From: Actinomycetes bacterium
GTDB lineage: Bacteria; Actinomycetota; Acidimicrobiia; Acidimicrobiales; Acidimicrobiaceae
Direction of reading: 5' to 3'
DNA: 10,098 nucleotides
NCBI GenBank assembly: GCA_021785315.1
Contig: JAJYFX010000033.1
Location: 1-10,098 of the forward strand
This document shows, one piece after another, positions 1 through 7,626 of this stretch. Positions within the stretch are counted from its first letter, which is position 1. Each line of letters opens with the position of its first letter. The translations under genes were made by a program, and so were the position numbers. Under the pieces are notes generated by a model. It did no database searches. It was given only the letters and a program-made list of their open reading frames with translations, and had not been told where the DNA came from.

Positions 1-444
1 AAGGTCATCGGCCTTTCGGTTGACCCGGTCGAAAAGCACATTGAATGGGAAAAGGACATTGAGGAGACTCAGGGCAAAGCTGTCAATTTCCCAATGATTG
101 GTGATCCTGAGCATAAAGTTGCGGACCTCTTCGGGATGATTCATCCGAACGCATCAAACACGTTAACCGTCCGTTCGGTATTTATCATTGACCCGACAAA
201 AAAAATTCGGCTTACTATAACTTATCCGGCCTCTACTGGGCGAAATTTCCAGGAGATACTGCGGGTGCTAGATTCGCTCCAGCTGGTCGACAAATACACC
301 ATCTCGACTCCGGTCAACTGGAACGACGGAGACGACGTCATAATTGCAAGTTCCGTATCCGATGAGGACGCCAAGACCAAGTTTCCAAAGGGTTTCAAAA
401 CCCTCAAGCCTTACTTGCGTCTGACGCCACAGCCAAACAAGTAG
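1..444 (+). CDS. 1-Cys peroxiredoxin (Prx6 / AhpC-TSA family), C-terminal part
   Basis: This is the C-terminal 147 residues of a peroxiredoxin that reduces hydrogen peroxide and organic hydroperoxides in the cytoplasm. The frame is open from base 1, so the start and the catalytic-cysteine motif (PVCTTE in the family) lie outside the window. What remains fits the Prx6 subgroup: GLSVDP near the start followed by a W-x-K-D-I segment, then TVRSVFIIDP, whose Arg (fragment residue 58) matches the conserved active-site arginine. The long C-terminal extension of 1-Cys enzymes is also present, with a PVNWNDGDDVI segment, a KFPKGFKTLKPYLR segment and the typical terminal TPQPNK. The first ATG in the window (base 94) is internal. 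The gene ends intact with TAG and converges on the carbonic anhydrase gene. The family call is firm; the reductant partner cannot be told from here. Confidence 0.93.
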   Translation, partial: KVIGLSVDPVEKHIEWEKDIEETQGKAVNFPMIGDPEHKVADLFGMIHPNASNTLTVRSVFIIDPTKKIRLTITYPASTGRNFQEILRVLDSLQLVDKYTISTPVNWNDGDDVIIASSVSDEDAKTKFPKGFKTLKPYLRLTPQPNK

Positions 445-486
445 TTCAACGCGGCTGCGGGCCGCCGCATCTTTTCAAGCCGAAAA

Positions 487-533
487 TAGACGTGCCATGC
501 AGCCGACAAATATGAGTCCGCATGGCACGTTTA
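487..533. terminator. Hairpin between convergent prx and carbonic anhydrase genes
   Basis: Bases 490-500 and 520-530 form a perfect 11-bp inverted repeat. The stem extends to 14 bp (487-500 with 520-533) with one G-U pair and has a 19-base loop. It lies 43 bases after the peroxiredoxin stop and 177 bases past the carbonic anhydrase stop. The U-run is short on either strand (TTTAA on plus, CTATTTTC on minus). A termination or 3'-end stabilising role for one or both convergent transcripts is inferred from position. Confidence 0.5.
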
Positions 534-536
534 AAA

Positions 537-572
537 GGCGAGAGCGAGCTTCCGTTCTCAGGTGAGCTCGCC
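537..572. repeat. Second small inverted repeat in the convergent spacer
   Basis: Bases 544-550 (GCGAGCT) are the reverse complement of 565-571 (AGCTCGC), with a 14-base loop. An alternative pairing joins 537-542 (GGCGAG) with 567-572 (CTCGCC). It sits right after the larger hairpin and before the end of the minus-strand carbonic anhydrase transcript, so it may belong to a tandem terminator. No U-run follows. The rest of the 445-710 spacer shows nothing else I can support. Confidence 0.3.
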
Positions 573-710
573 GGGTAATGTGTGAAATAAATTCGGGTCG
601 CGCATTTCCAACGAGGTTTGTGGGCAAATCGGCAACTGCAAAACCCTCTTCAAAAACAAAGCCGTTACGGCCCGAATCATTGGCGGACCAAGAGCGCATT
701 TGAAGATCTA

Positions 711-1199
711 CTAATGAACTACCCGAGCAACAACACCTTCGTCAACGTCATATCGCCATCCCTCAACGGTTATGCCAGCTGGCAACGAGCGACAAGATCG
801 GATGAGCGCGACGTCCTCGGCCAGCGCCGCATCTGGCACTTCCATCGTCATGAATTCCCAGTCTCCAACATCCAGGCCTGCCGAACGCAGGTAAGCCTGG
901 ACGTCCAGATCGCTCAATCGGGTGAGAGTACATTTCGTGTGCTGCATCACAACGATGCTGTCAACACCGAGAAAGGACGTGGCAAATATAAGAGTTCTCA
1001 ATACGTCACGAGTAACCCGCCCGCCCGCATTTCGCATAATCTTGGCATCACCAGGGACTAACCCAAGCATTGCCAACGGCTCGATCCTGCTGTCCATGCA
1101 GGTCAACAGAGCCAAACCCTTTGCGGCTCTGGGTGCCAAGCCGGCAAGCGCAAACTTTTCGGCATATTCTTTGTTCGCATCTAACAGTTCTTCCAACAT
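711..1199 (-). CDS. beta-class carbonic anhydrase
   Basis: A zinc enzyme that interconverts CO2 and bicarbonate in the cytoplasm. The 162-residue protein has the full beta-class active site: the CMDSR motif (Cys34, Asp36, Arg38), RNAGG at 56-60, and the H-x-x-C pair in QHTKC (His87, Cys90). Cys34, His87 and Cys90 are the expected zinc ligands, and Asp36-Arg38 the catalytic dyad. Length, the N-terminal LLDANKEYA segment and the C-terminal RYDVDEG segment match the short actinobacterial type of Mycobacterium tuberculosis Rv1284. The start is slightly uncertain: the best Shine-Dalgarno (AAGGGGAG) is about 15 bases before this ATG but only about 6 before an in-frame ATT three codons upstream. The gene is divergent from the CDF transporter, with a 246-base spacer, and converges on the peroxiredoxin. 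Function is confident. Confidence 0.93.
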   Translation of the reverse strand: MLEELLDANKEYAEKFALAGLAPRAAKGLALLTCMDSRIEPLAMLGLVPGDAKIMRNAGGRVTRDVLRTLIFATSFLGVDSIVVMQHTKCTLTRLSDLDVQAYLRSAGLDVGDWEFMTMEVPDAALAEDVALIRSCRSLPAGITVEGWRYDVDEGVVARVVH

Positions 1200-1445
1200 A
1201 AGGTCAATATAATTCTCCCCTTGGCCTGGAAAACCTATCCATGCCCTATTTCGCCAAGACGGTCTTCAAAACCTGGTATGAAAATTGATGCCTGAACGAA
1301 CTCAACTCCAGTTTTAGCAGCTAAACCAAACTACGATAAAGATCCTTTGTTGGGGACAGACGCCGAGTGATTTTCACAGGGCATTGCATTATCCTGGAAT
1401 TATCAAAGAGTTTTGAATTGGCTCGGAATGGAGTCCCCTCATTAG

Positions 1446-2366
1446 ATGACAAGCCACACCTGGAAAGCACGCGATCACTCCCAGACACGCCTGCGCCAGA
1501 AATCAACAACTGCCAAGGTTTTGATACTCAATGTTGCTTTTCTCCTAGTTGTGGCGGGCTTTGGTTTCTATGCGAATTCGCTAGTCCTATTGGCCAGTGC
1601 CGTTCATCTGATTGCCGACACAGTGAGCCTGGCAATTGCATACGTTGCGATCCTCCTTGCGTCCAAACCGGTTTCGCTAAAATACTCCTTTGGCCTTGTC
1701 AGAGCAGAAGTAATTGGAGCCCTTGTTAACAGCACTATTCTGCTCGCCACTTCGATATGGATTGTTGTCGAAGCGGCAAAAGACTTGGTTCATCCTCATC
1801 CGGTGTCTTCGCTGCCGGTCATTCTCTTGGGAATACTCGGGCTGATTGTAAGCACTACGTCTCTAAGGACCCTGCACCTAAACTCTGGCAAGAGCCTCAA
1901 CATGCGTGCGGGTGTTGTCCACATGGCCGGAGATGCAGCTGGATGGCTATTAACTATTGTTTCTGGCCTTGCCATTTGGATCTTCACCTTCAACCGCGCG
2001 GACGCCCTCGGTTCGATAGTTATATCGCTGCTAATAGTCATATCTTCTTGGCGAATCGTAACGAGCACGGTATCCGTATTGCTTGAGTCGACCCCGGGGG
2101 AAATTAGCCTTGACGAGATCCGCGAAGCAGTCGCATCCGATCCCAAGATTCTCGATGTTCATCATCTTCATCTCTGGAATCTAGCTTCAGACACAATCGC
2201 GCTGTCGACTCATATTCTCATGGAAGACGGGACAACGCTTCACCTGGCACAAATCAAAGTTCAGCAGATCAAGAATATGCTGAAATCCAGCTACGGAATC
2301 GACCACGTCACGATCGAGGTGGAATGTCACAGTTGCGGCGACATCGACCACGAGACGGGGAAATGA
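1446..2366 (+). CDS. Cation diffusion facilitator (CzcD/ZitB-type) divalent metal efflux transporter
   Basis: A proton-driven antiporter of the CDF family that exports Zn2+ or related divalent metals across the cytoplasmic membrane. The 306-residue protein has six predicted membrane helices at about 24-43, 46-72, 83-110, 121-142, 153-180 and 185-213, then a cytoplasmic metallochaperone-like domain (about 217-306). The transport-site pairs are present: His54-x3-Asp58 in helix 2 and His159-x3-Asp163 in helix 5. The His-Asp pattern points to zinc-type CDFs. The C-terminal domain has the usual VHHLHLWNL segment (238-246) and ends with a C-H-S-C cluster (294-297), a likely metal site. The usual acidic residue three before the helix 2 His is Ser51 here, and the loop between helices 4 and 5 is not His-rich. 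An in-frame TAG directly precedes the ATG, so no longer start is possible; a GGAG lies 12 bases before it. Zinc specificity is inferred. Confidence 0.9.
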   Translation: MTSHTWKARDHSQTRLRQKSTTAKVLILNVAFLLVVAGFGFYANSLVLLASAVHLIADTVSLAIAYVAILLASKPVSLKYSFGLVRAEVIGALVNSTILLATSIWIVVEAAKDLVHPHPVSSLPVILLGILGLIVSTTSLRTLHLNSGKSLNMRAGVVHMAGDAAGWLLTIVSGLAIWIFTFNRADALGSIVISLLIVISSWRIVTSTVSVLLESTPGEISLDEIREAVASDPKILDVHHLHLWNLASDTIALSTHILMEDGTTLHLAQIKVQQIKNMLKSSYGIDHVTIEVECHSCGDIDHETGK

Positions 2367-2383
2367 TGCTCTCGATATTTCCT

Positions 2384-2962
2384 CTAGGAAAAGACAGCTG
2401 AGCCAAGGTATAATCTGACGGCTATCAGACCGATGGAGCCCACCGATAAGGCCAAGGCACCGGATAGCGAGGCAGTGCCGCTCGACACGGCCAGTTTGAA
2501 TCCAACCACTAGCCAAAAAAGCGGAAGGATCATATCCACGCCAATCTTGCGACGCAGCAGAAGAGACAACTTCTCCTTTTCCATCTGCGCAATTCGTTCT
2601 GAGAGTTCCATATCGAACTTGCCCAGGCAACCTCCGCTTTCAATATCGCAGCCCGCCTGGGAACAGCCATGATCTCCAGTTGCAGCCGAGCATGATCCCC
2701 GAGACTCATATGTTTTCATGCCGCTCTTGTAGTAGACGTAACCAATGAAAGCGATAACGCCAACAAGCCCCAACGAACAAACAACCGGCGTCTCCCAGGA
2801 TGCTGAGATAAAATCTGCTGAAGCCACCTCAATGAGCCCGAAACCCCAAACTGCCGCAGCGACGATGCCAAGCACCTTGCTTCTAGCAAATACAGCTGAG
2901 AACTTGATCGACCCAGGAGTCGTCAGTTTCGCGTGTGGGTGAAACTGCAGAAAATTATCCAC
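2384..2962 (-). CDS. Four-helix membrane protein with cysteine-rich loop, unknown function
   Basis: I do not recognise this 192-residue protein. It has four hydrophobic segments at about 29-50, 58-78, 142-161 and 165-188. Between helices 2 and 3 lies a loop with Cys91, Cys100, Cys105 and Cys112 (spacing CX8CX4CX6C), followed by a charged helix (about 117-140, ELSERIAQMEKEKLSLLLRRK). Positive charges cluster before helix 1 and in this loop, which puts the loop and both ends in the cytoplasm. The four cysteines could bind a metal or an Fe-S cluster; that is inference. The start is GTG: an in-frame TAA lies four codons upstream, and AGAGG is 13 bases before. It lies 86 bases after the SQD1 gene on the same strand and could share its transcript. 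Its stop is 17 bases from that of the CDF metal transporter, which converges on it. Confidence 0.72.
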   Translation of the reverse strand: MDNFLQFHPHAKLTTPGSIKFSAVFARSKVLGIVAAAVWGFGLIEVASADFISASWETPVVCSLGLVGVIAFIGYVYYKSGMKTYESRGSCSAATGDHGCSQAGCDIESGGCLGKFDMELSERIAQMEKEKLSLLLRRKIGVDMILPLFWLVVGFKLAVSSGTASLSGALALSVGSIGLIAVRLYLGSAVFS

Positions 2963-3048
2963 ATTGAGACTTTAACCTCTATAGGTCGCAAACGATTCAG
3001 CTGCCGCAAAAGATCAATTCACAATTGCCCTACATATCATGCGGGAAA

Positions 3049-4353
<1,305 letters not shown>

Positions 4354-4379
4354 TCAAATGCTGAAGCTCTGATAGACCT

Positions 4380-4412
4380 ATTCTATTTACGGGTGCATTT
4401 TTGCCATGGCAA
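4380..4412 (-). promoter_or_regulatory. Candidate promoter of the UDP-sulfoquinovose synthase gene with palindromic -35 region
   Basis: On the minus strand TTGCCA (4412-4407) is followed after 17 bases by TAAATA (4389-4384), with an overlapping TAGAAT at 4385-4380. The -35 matches TTGACA at five of six positions; the -10 is weaker. Bases 4401-4412 form a perfect 12-bp palindrome, TTGCCATGGCAA, that includes the -35 box and could be an operator. The leader to the ATG at 4308 would be about 70 bases. Seen by eye only. Confidence 0.3.
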
Positions 4413-4827
4413 TTCACTAACATTCACACAGAGTTCACAGGTTAAATAAAGATTTCAAGCAGCGACGATGCTGAATCGCAATCATATTCAAACGCAGAGC
4501 GTTACCGCTATTGAGGTCAGCAAGCGCTCATGCAGGACTGCGCTAACTATCCTGCAACAGCTGTAATTAGCTCCTCAAAATACCTAAAAACCAGCGATTA
4601 GGAAATGTTAACTTGACAAAAATATTCGCATCGCAAAAGACGAGAAGCGAAGATTCTATGGGTTACCGCCTAGAAACTCTCCATTTGGACTCAATGGCGA
4701 GCAAACCGCCTAGTCAAATTCATGGGAAATTGAGCAACGTGAGCATACGCCGATCAACAAACAGTTTGTGCCATAGCGTGCTGGTTTATTTCGAGTCCAC
4801 ACTTTTGTATTGAACCTAGCTGAAAGC
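4413..4827. other. Non-coding stretch between SQD1 promoter and alcohol dehydrogenase end
   Basis: About 415 bases hold no convincing gene on either strand. A TTG-started frame on plus (4613-4813, 66 codons) has no Shine-Dalgarno and no family look. The 4560-4640 part is AT-rich and contains a perfect TTGACA (4613-4618) but no matching -10 box at 16-18 bases. A nine-base ACCGCCTAG occurs twice about 40 bases apart (near 4665 and 4707). I see no tRNA, T-loop sequence or strong terminator after the dehydrogenase stop. Confidence 0.5.
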
Positions 4828-5778
4828 TCAAATAACAGCTACCAACCGCCCCTTGACCTCATTGCGTTCTAGACGCCCAAGTCCTTCGGCAATTTCATCA
4901 AAAGTGATTTTCGTCAATGTCGGGTTCAGATCACCTGATGCCATCAATTCGTAAACTCCAGCAATATCTTCTACCGTGCCCCCCACGCTACCGCACAGGT
5001 CAACGGCTTTCAGGATTAAGCTACGTGTGTCGATAGTGGACTGAAGTCTGCCCATACCAACCAAGACGACTCTGCCACCCACGGCGACGGCATTGATTGC
5101 GTCTGCAGTAGTGGTTCCAAACCCGGCATAATCCACGATAAGCTCTGGAGCTACGGCGGATAAATCAGAGACGTTTTCAAAGACTTCCTTGCAACCAATC
5201 TCTCTCGCGAGCTCACGGGCAGCGGGGCTAGTGTCCACTGCATAGACTTCACAGCCTTTTACAACCGCGGCACGAGCGGCCATTTGACCCAAACCGCCGA
5301 TGCCAATAACGCCAACTTTCATACCGGGCTTTGCATCGCCGCGCACGAACATCGCGTGAAAAGAGGTCATTCCAGCGTCGGTTGCGGCTGCGCCTTGCTC
5401 GAAAGTGACATTGTCAGGCATGTGAACTAGACAGTCTGCCGGGACCAGACATTTTGTTGCGTAGCCACCGTCACGCTGATATCCAATCGCTTCGCCGGTA
5501 CTTGGAGATATTGGGCATACTCCAACCCGGTCACCTACTTTAAAACCGTTGACCCCCTCGCCAACTTTGGTGATAACTCCAGCGCACTCGTGACCGAAAA
5601 TCAGTGGATTGGCCGTAATGATGCTCATCCAACCAGTGTCCTTAAGCGCAGCGACATCGGAATGACATAATCCGGCGGCCTTGATGTCAATTACGACTTC
5701 ACCAGGGACAACTACTGGATCCGGTTTTTCAACTAATTTAAGTGGCACGTGAGTATCTGTGAATTCCCAACCTTTCAT
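4828..5778 (-). CDS. Zinc-type medium-chain alcohol dehydrogenase lacking the structural-zinc lobe
   Basis: An NAD-linked MDR dehydrogenase, probably oxidising a primary or secondary alcohol; the substrate is unknown. Positions here count from the upstream ATG at 5787 (319 residues). The GroES-like domain has GLCHSD (Cys41), GHE (His66, Glu67) and GDRVGV (85-90). The third zinc ligand, usually Cys, is Asp137 in TDAGMTS; Asp fills this role in Thermoanaerobacter brockii ADH. The stretch at 91-107, where most ADHs carry four structural-zinc cysteines, has a single Cys and is shortened, so the protein is smaller than the usual 340-350 residues. The Rossmann motif GIGGLG (162-167) and Asp185 after the second strand point to NAD rather than NADP. 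I prefer the ATG at 5778 (MKGWEF): AAGGA is 8 bases upstream, whereas the ATG at 5787 abuts the Shine-Dalgarno. It is the last gene of a likely three-gene operon with two SDRs. Confidence 0.9.
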   Translation of the reverse strand: MKGWEFTDTHVPLKLVEKPDPVVVPGEVVIDIKAAGLCHSDVAALKDTGWMSIITANPLIFGHECAGVITKVGEGVNGFKVGDRVGVCPISPSTGEAIGYQRDGGYATKCLVPADCLVHMPDNVTFEQGAAATDAGMTSFHAMFVRGDAKPGMKVGVIGIGGLGQMAARAAVVKGCEVYAVDTSPAARELAREIGCKEVFENVSDLSAVAPELIVDYAGFGTTTADAINAVAVGGRVVLVGMGRLQSTIDTRSLILKAVDLCGSVGGTVEDIAGVYELMASGDLNPTLTKITFDEIAEGLGRLERNEVKGRLVAVI

Positions 5779-5779
5779 G

Positions 5780-5800
5780 CTGTACATCCTTTCTGTACAT
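5780..5800 (-). repeat. Direct repeat flanking the adh ribosome binding site
   Basis: The octamer ATGTACAG (minus strand) occurs twice, at 5800-5793 and 5787-5780, with AAAGG of the ribosome binding site between them. Each copy contains the palindrome TGTACA. The second copy carries the spurious upstream ATG of the dehydrogenase gene. It may be a regulatory site or a small local duplication. Confidence 0.4.
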
Positions 5801-5835
5801 AACCTTTTAAGTGTGAAGTTGCTTATAAAGGTTAT
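5799..5835 (-). promoter_or_regulatory. Stem-loop in the intergenic leader of the alcohol dehydrogenase gene
   Basis: Bases 5799-5807 (ATAACCTTT) and 5827-5835 (AAAGGTTAT) form a perfect 9-bp stem. It extends by three more pairs (5808-5810 with 5823-5825) across a one-base bulge, leaving a 12-base loop. It lies in the 94-base gap between the second SDR and the dehydrogenase and ends within a few bases of the Shine-Dalgarno. In the operon mRNA it could act as a processing or stability element, a weak terminator or a translation control. There is no U-run after it, so simple termination is less likely. Confidence 0.45.
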
Positions 5836-5872
5836 ATCAACTGGTTGAAGTGCTGTAATATGCAGCAGAGGG

Positions 5873-6622
5873 TTATTCTTTGAAGCTTAAGAAACCATCA
5901 TCGACCGGAATTACTTGACCATTAATCGCTTCTGCGTCATTTGAAAACAAGAAGGCCACAACGCTAGCCACTTGTTCTGGTTGAATCAAGTTTCTTCGCA
6001 TATGTTGATTTGCCAGCTTATTTAAGAACTCCTGATTATCCCCAAGAATTGGCGTTGCGATAAATCCCGGCGCAACACCTACCACGCGTATATTGTAGGT
6101 AGCCAGTTCTAATGCGGCGGCTTTTGTCATCGCAACAACCGCCGCTTTGGCAGCATGGTAGTTAATACTTCCGATGGACACAGAATAGGCGTATATGGAG
6201 GCAGTGTTAACGATGACACCATTCGTCCCTAACTGAACCATCTTTTTAGCTGCGTAGTAAATGCCGTAATAGACACCGTGTTGATTCACATTGACCACCC
6301 GGAGATACGTCTCTGGATCGTGTTCTAATAATGGCTTCACATCTCCAATACCGGCATTGTTGAAGATACCGTTCAAAGTTCCGTGTGTTTTAGCGGCGAA
6401 TTCGACCATATTTTCCACTTCGGCAGCCTTGGAAACGTCAGCTTTAACAAAGGACGCTTTGCCCTTATTTTCACTAATCAGATCAGCCGTATTTTTTGCT
6501 GTTGATTCGTTGTAGTCGGCACATACAATAATTGCGCCTTGTGAGGCAAGGTTTAGTGCTGTGGCTTTCCCAATACCACTTCCGGCACCAGTTATGATAA
6601 CTACTTTATCTTTCAAATCCAT
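5873..6622 (-). CDS. Classical SDR family NAD-dependent oxidoreductase (second of operon)
   Basis: A cytoplasmic short-chain dehydrogenase/reductase of 249 residues, normal for classical SDRs. It has the coenzyme motif TGAGSGIG (11-18), Asp36 at the end of the second strand (favouring NAD), NNAG (88-91), and the catalytic set Asn113, Ser142, Tyr155 and Lys159 in YHAAK. The C-terminal part has the usual PGFIATP segment and ends with GQVIPVDDGF. All catalytic residues are intact, so it should be active; the substrate cannot be read from the sequence. The ATG follows a very strong AAAGGAG at 10 bases, a Firmicutes-like site. It starts 42 bases after the stop of the other SDR and lies 94 bases before the dehydrogenase, which suggests one transcript. 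GC is visibly lower than in the reductase and SQD1 genes. Possible roles include diol, acetoin or hydroxy-acid dehydrogenation. Confidence 0.9.
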   Translation of the reverse strand: MDLKDKVVIITGAGSGIGKATALNLASQGAIIVCADYNESTAKNTADLISENKGKASFVKADVSKAAEVENMVEFAAKTHGTLNGIFNNAGIGDVKPLLEHDPETYLRVVNVNQHGVYYGIYYAAKKMVQLGTNGVIVNTASIYAYSVSIGSINYHAAKAAVVAMTKAAALELATYNIRVVGVAPGFIATPILGDNQEFLNKLANQHMRRNLIQPEQVASVVAFLFSNDAEAINGQVIPVDDGFLSFKE

Positions 6623-6664
6623 GATGAATAGTCTCCTTTCACATGTTTGGTTAAGTTTTGGGAG

Positions 6665-7432
6665 TTATTGTCCCACCATACCTCCGTCGACGGTGTACAG
6701 CGATCCTGTAACGAAAGAGGCTTCGTCGGATAGTAGGAAGTTCATCACCGCAGCGACTTCTTCTGGTTCACCATAACGACCCATCGGAGTAGCGGCTTCA
6801 TTAGCAACTTTGTATTGCTCTGGATTACCGAAATTTTTCTCAATTTGGCGCATCATTCGCGTGTTTATGGTTCCCGGAAGGACAGCGTTTACACGAATAC
6901 CGAAGGGCGCTAGCTCGTTTGCGGCAGTTCGAGTTAATCCGATAACTGCATGTTTAGACATGATGTATGGCGACATTCCAGGAGCACCCATTAATCCTGC
7001 AAGTGATGAAGTGTTGAGAATAGCTCCAGACCTTTGTTTCTTCATGACTGGAATGACAAAGTGCAGGCCAAGAAATATGCCTCTAACGTTGACGTTGTAT
7101 ACCATATCTAACGATTTTACGTTTTGCTCTTCGATCAACCCGTACGGTCCTTCTATACCGGCATTGTTGGCGAAATAGTCAATTGTTCCGAATTTCTCAA
7201 CCGCCTTGTTCACGTAGTTCTGTACATCCTCTTCTTTGGATACGTCAGCTGGGACCATCAGGACGTCAGAATCGTTCAAATCCAGTTCGCCTATGGCGTT
7301 CTTTAGGGATTCTTCATTTAGGTCCACCAGGACAAGATTTAACTTTCTGTCCGCTAATCGCTTTACCAATGCTTTGCCGATGCCGCCTGCCGCACCTGTA
7401 ACGACCGCTGTTTTGATATGGGAATCACTCAT
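6665..7432 (-). CDS. Classical SDR family NAD-dependent oxidoreductase (first of operon)
   Basis: A 255-residue classical SDR, probably an NAD-linked alcohol or hydroxy-compound dehydrogenase. It shows TGAAGGIG (12-19), Asp37 after the second strand (NAD preference), a PADVS segment (61-65), NNAG (89-92), and the catalytic residues Asn115, Ser143, Tyr156 and Lys160 (YIMSK). The end, GSLYTVDGG, is the usual tetramer-forming tail of the family. It differs clearly from the downstream SDR, so the pair is not a recent duplication. The ATG has a strong AAAAGGAG 9 bases upstream. It is the first gene of the SDR-SDR-ADH set, with a candidate promoter and a perfect 12-bp palindrome about 100-125 bases upstream. 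Two SDRs with one alcohol dehydrogenase suggest sequential oxidations of one substrate or its stereoisomers; this is inference. Confidence 0.9.
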   Translation of the reverse strand: MSDSHIKTAVVTGAAGGIGKALVKRLADRKLNLVLVDLNEESLKNAIGELDLNDSDVLMVPADVSKEEDVQNYVNKAVEKFGTIDYFANNAGIEGPYGLIEEQNVKSLDMVYNVNVRGIFLGLHFVIPVMKKQRSGAILNTSSLAGLMGAPGMSPYIMSKHAVIGLTRTAANELAPFGIRVNAVLPGTINTRMMRQIEKNFGNPEQYKVANEAATPMGRYGEPEEVAAVMNFLLSDEASFVTGSLYTVDGGMVGQ

Positions 7433-7529
7433 TCTGCAGTTCTCCTTTTATGTTCAGGATGTCGAATAAGGGGATCCTTCATGTGGGATATTGTCGTTTT
7501 TTTTCCGTTTGAAATACAAGCACAATCGA

Positions 7530-7559
7530 ACAATATTTTTTCGCACAACATGTTGTCTA
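7530..7559 (-). promoter_or_regulatory. Candidate promoter and palindromic operator for the SDR-SDR-ADH operon
   Basis: On the minus strand TAGACA (7559-7554) and TATTGT (7535-7530) are 18 bases apart and fit -35 and -10 boxes at five and four of six positions. Bases 7545-7556 are a perfect 12-bp palindrome, ACAACATGTTGT, lying over the end of the -35 box and the spacer. That is a typical place for a repressor such as a TetR-type protein. No regulator gene is adjacent in the window. The leader would be about 90 bases. Confidence 0.38.
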
Positions 7560-7602
7560 CATTTTGACTCTACACGAAGCGACCGCTGCCGTAAACAAAT
7601 CA

Positions 7603-7626
7603 GCTCCCCATCAGTCGACAGGGAGC
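7603..7626 (-). terminator. Weak candidate terminator downstream of the anchored protein gene
   Basis: A 6-bp GC-rich stem (GCTCCC with GGGAGC, 12-base loop) is followed on the minus strand by the T-rich TGATTTGTTT. It lies about 155 bases after the stop of the 7782-8429 gene and upstream of the SDR promoter, which it would insulate. The stem is short, so this is a tentative call. Confidence 0.28.

Noticed and set aside
475..699. Minus-strand 74-codon frame after the carbonic anhydrase gene
   Set aside because: It runs through both hairpins of the spacer, has no good ribosome binding site and resembles no family.
618..1061. Plus-strand frame of 147 codons
   Set aside because: It lies largely antisense to the carbonic anhydrase gene, whose zinc ligands and motifs are intact; its own translation has no domain character.
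1311..1326. Short inverted repeat TTTAG-CAG-CTAAA in the carbonic anhydrase/CDF spacer as a metal-regulator operator
   Set aside because: Only 5 bp per arm, with no convincing promoter boxes around it; chance is likely.
1796..2146. Minus-strand frame of 116 codons inside the CDF gene
   Set aside because: It is antisense to conserved membrane helices of the transporter and is a shadow frame.
4613..4813. Plus-strand TTG-started frame in the long gap before the dehydrogenase gene
   Set aside because: There is no Shine-Dalgarno, the start is weak and the composition is not protein-like; a TTGACA at its start has no matching -10 box.
6810..7178. Plus-strand 122-codon frame opposite the first SDR
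   Set aside because: It is antisense to the SDR catalytic region; the SDR has all motifs and a strong ribosome binding site.
5873..7432. The two SDR genes as a recent tandem duplication
   Set aside because: Outside the family motifs the proteins differ throughout, including the tails and catalytic loops.
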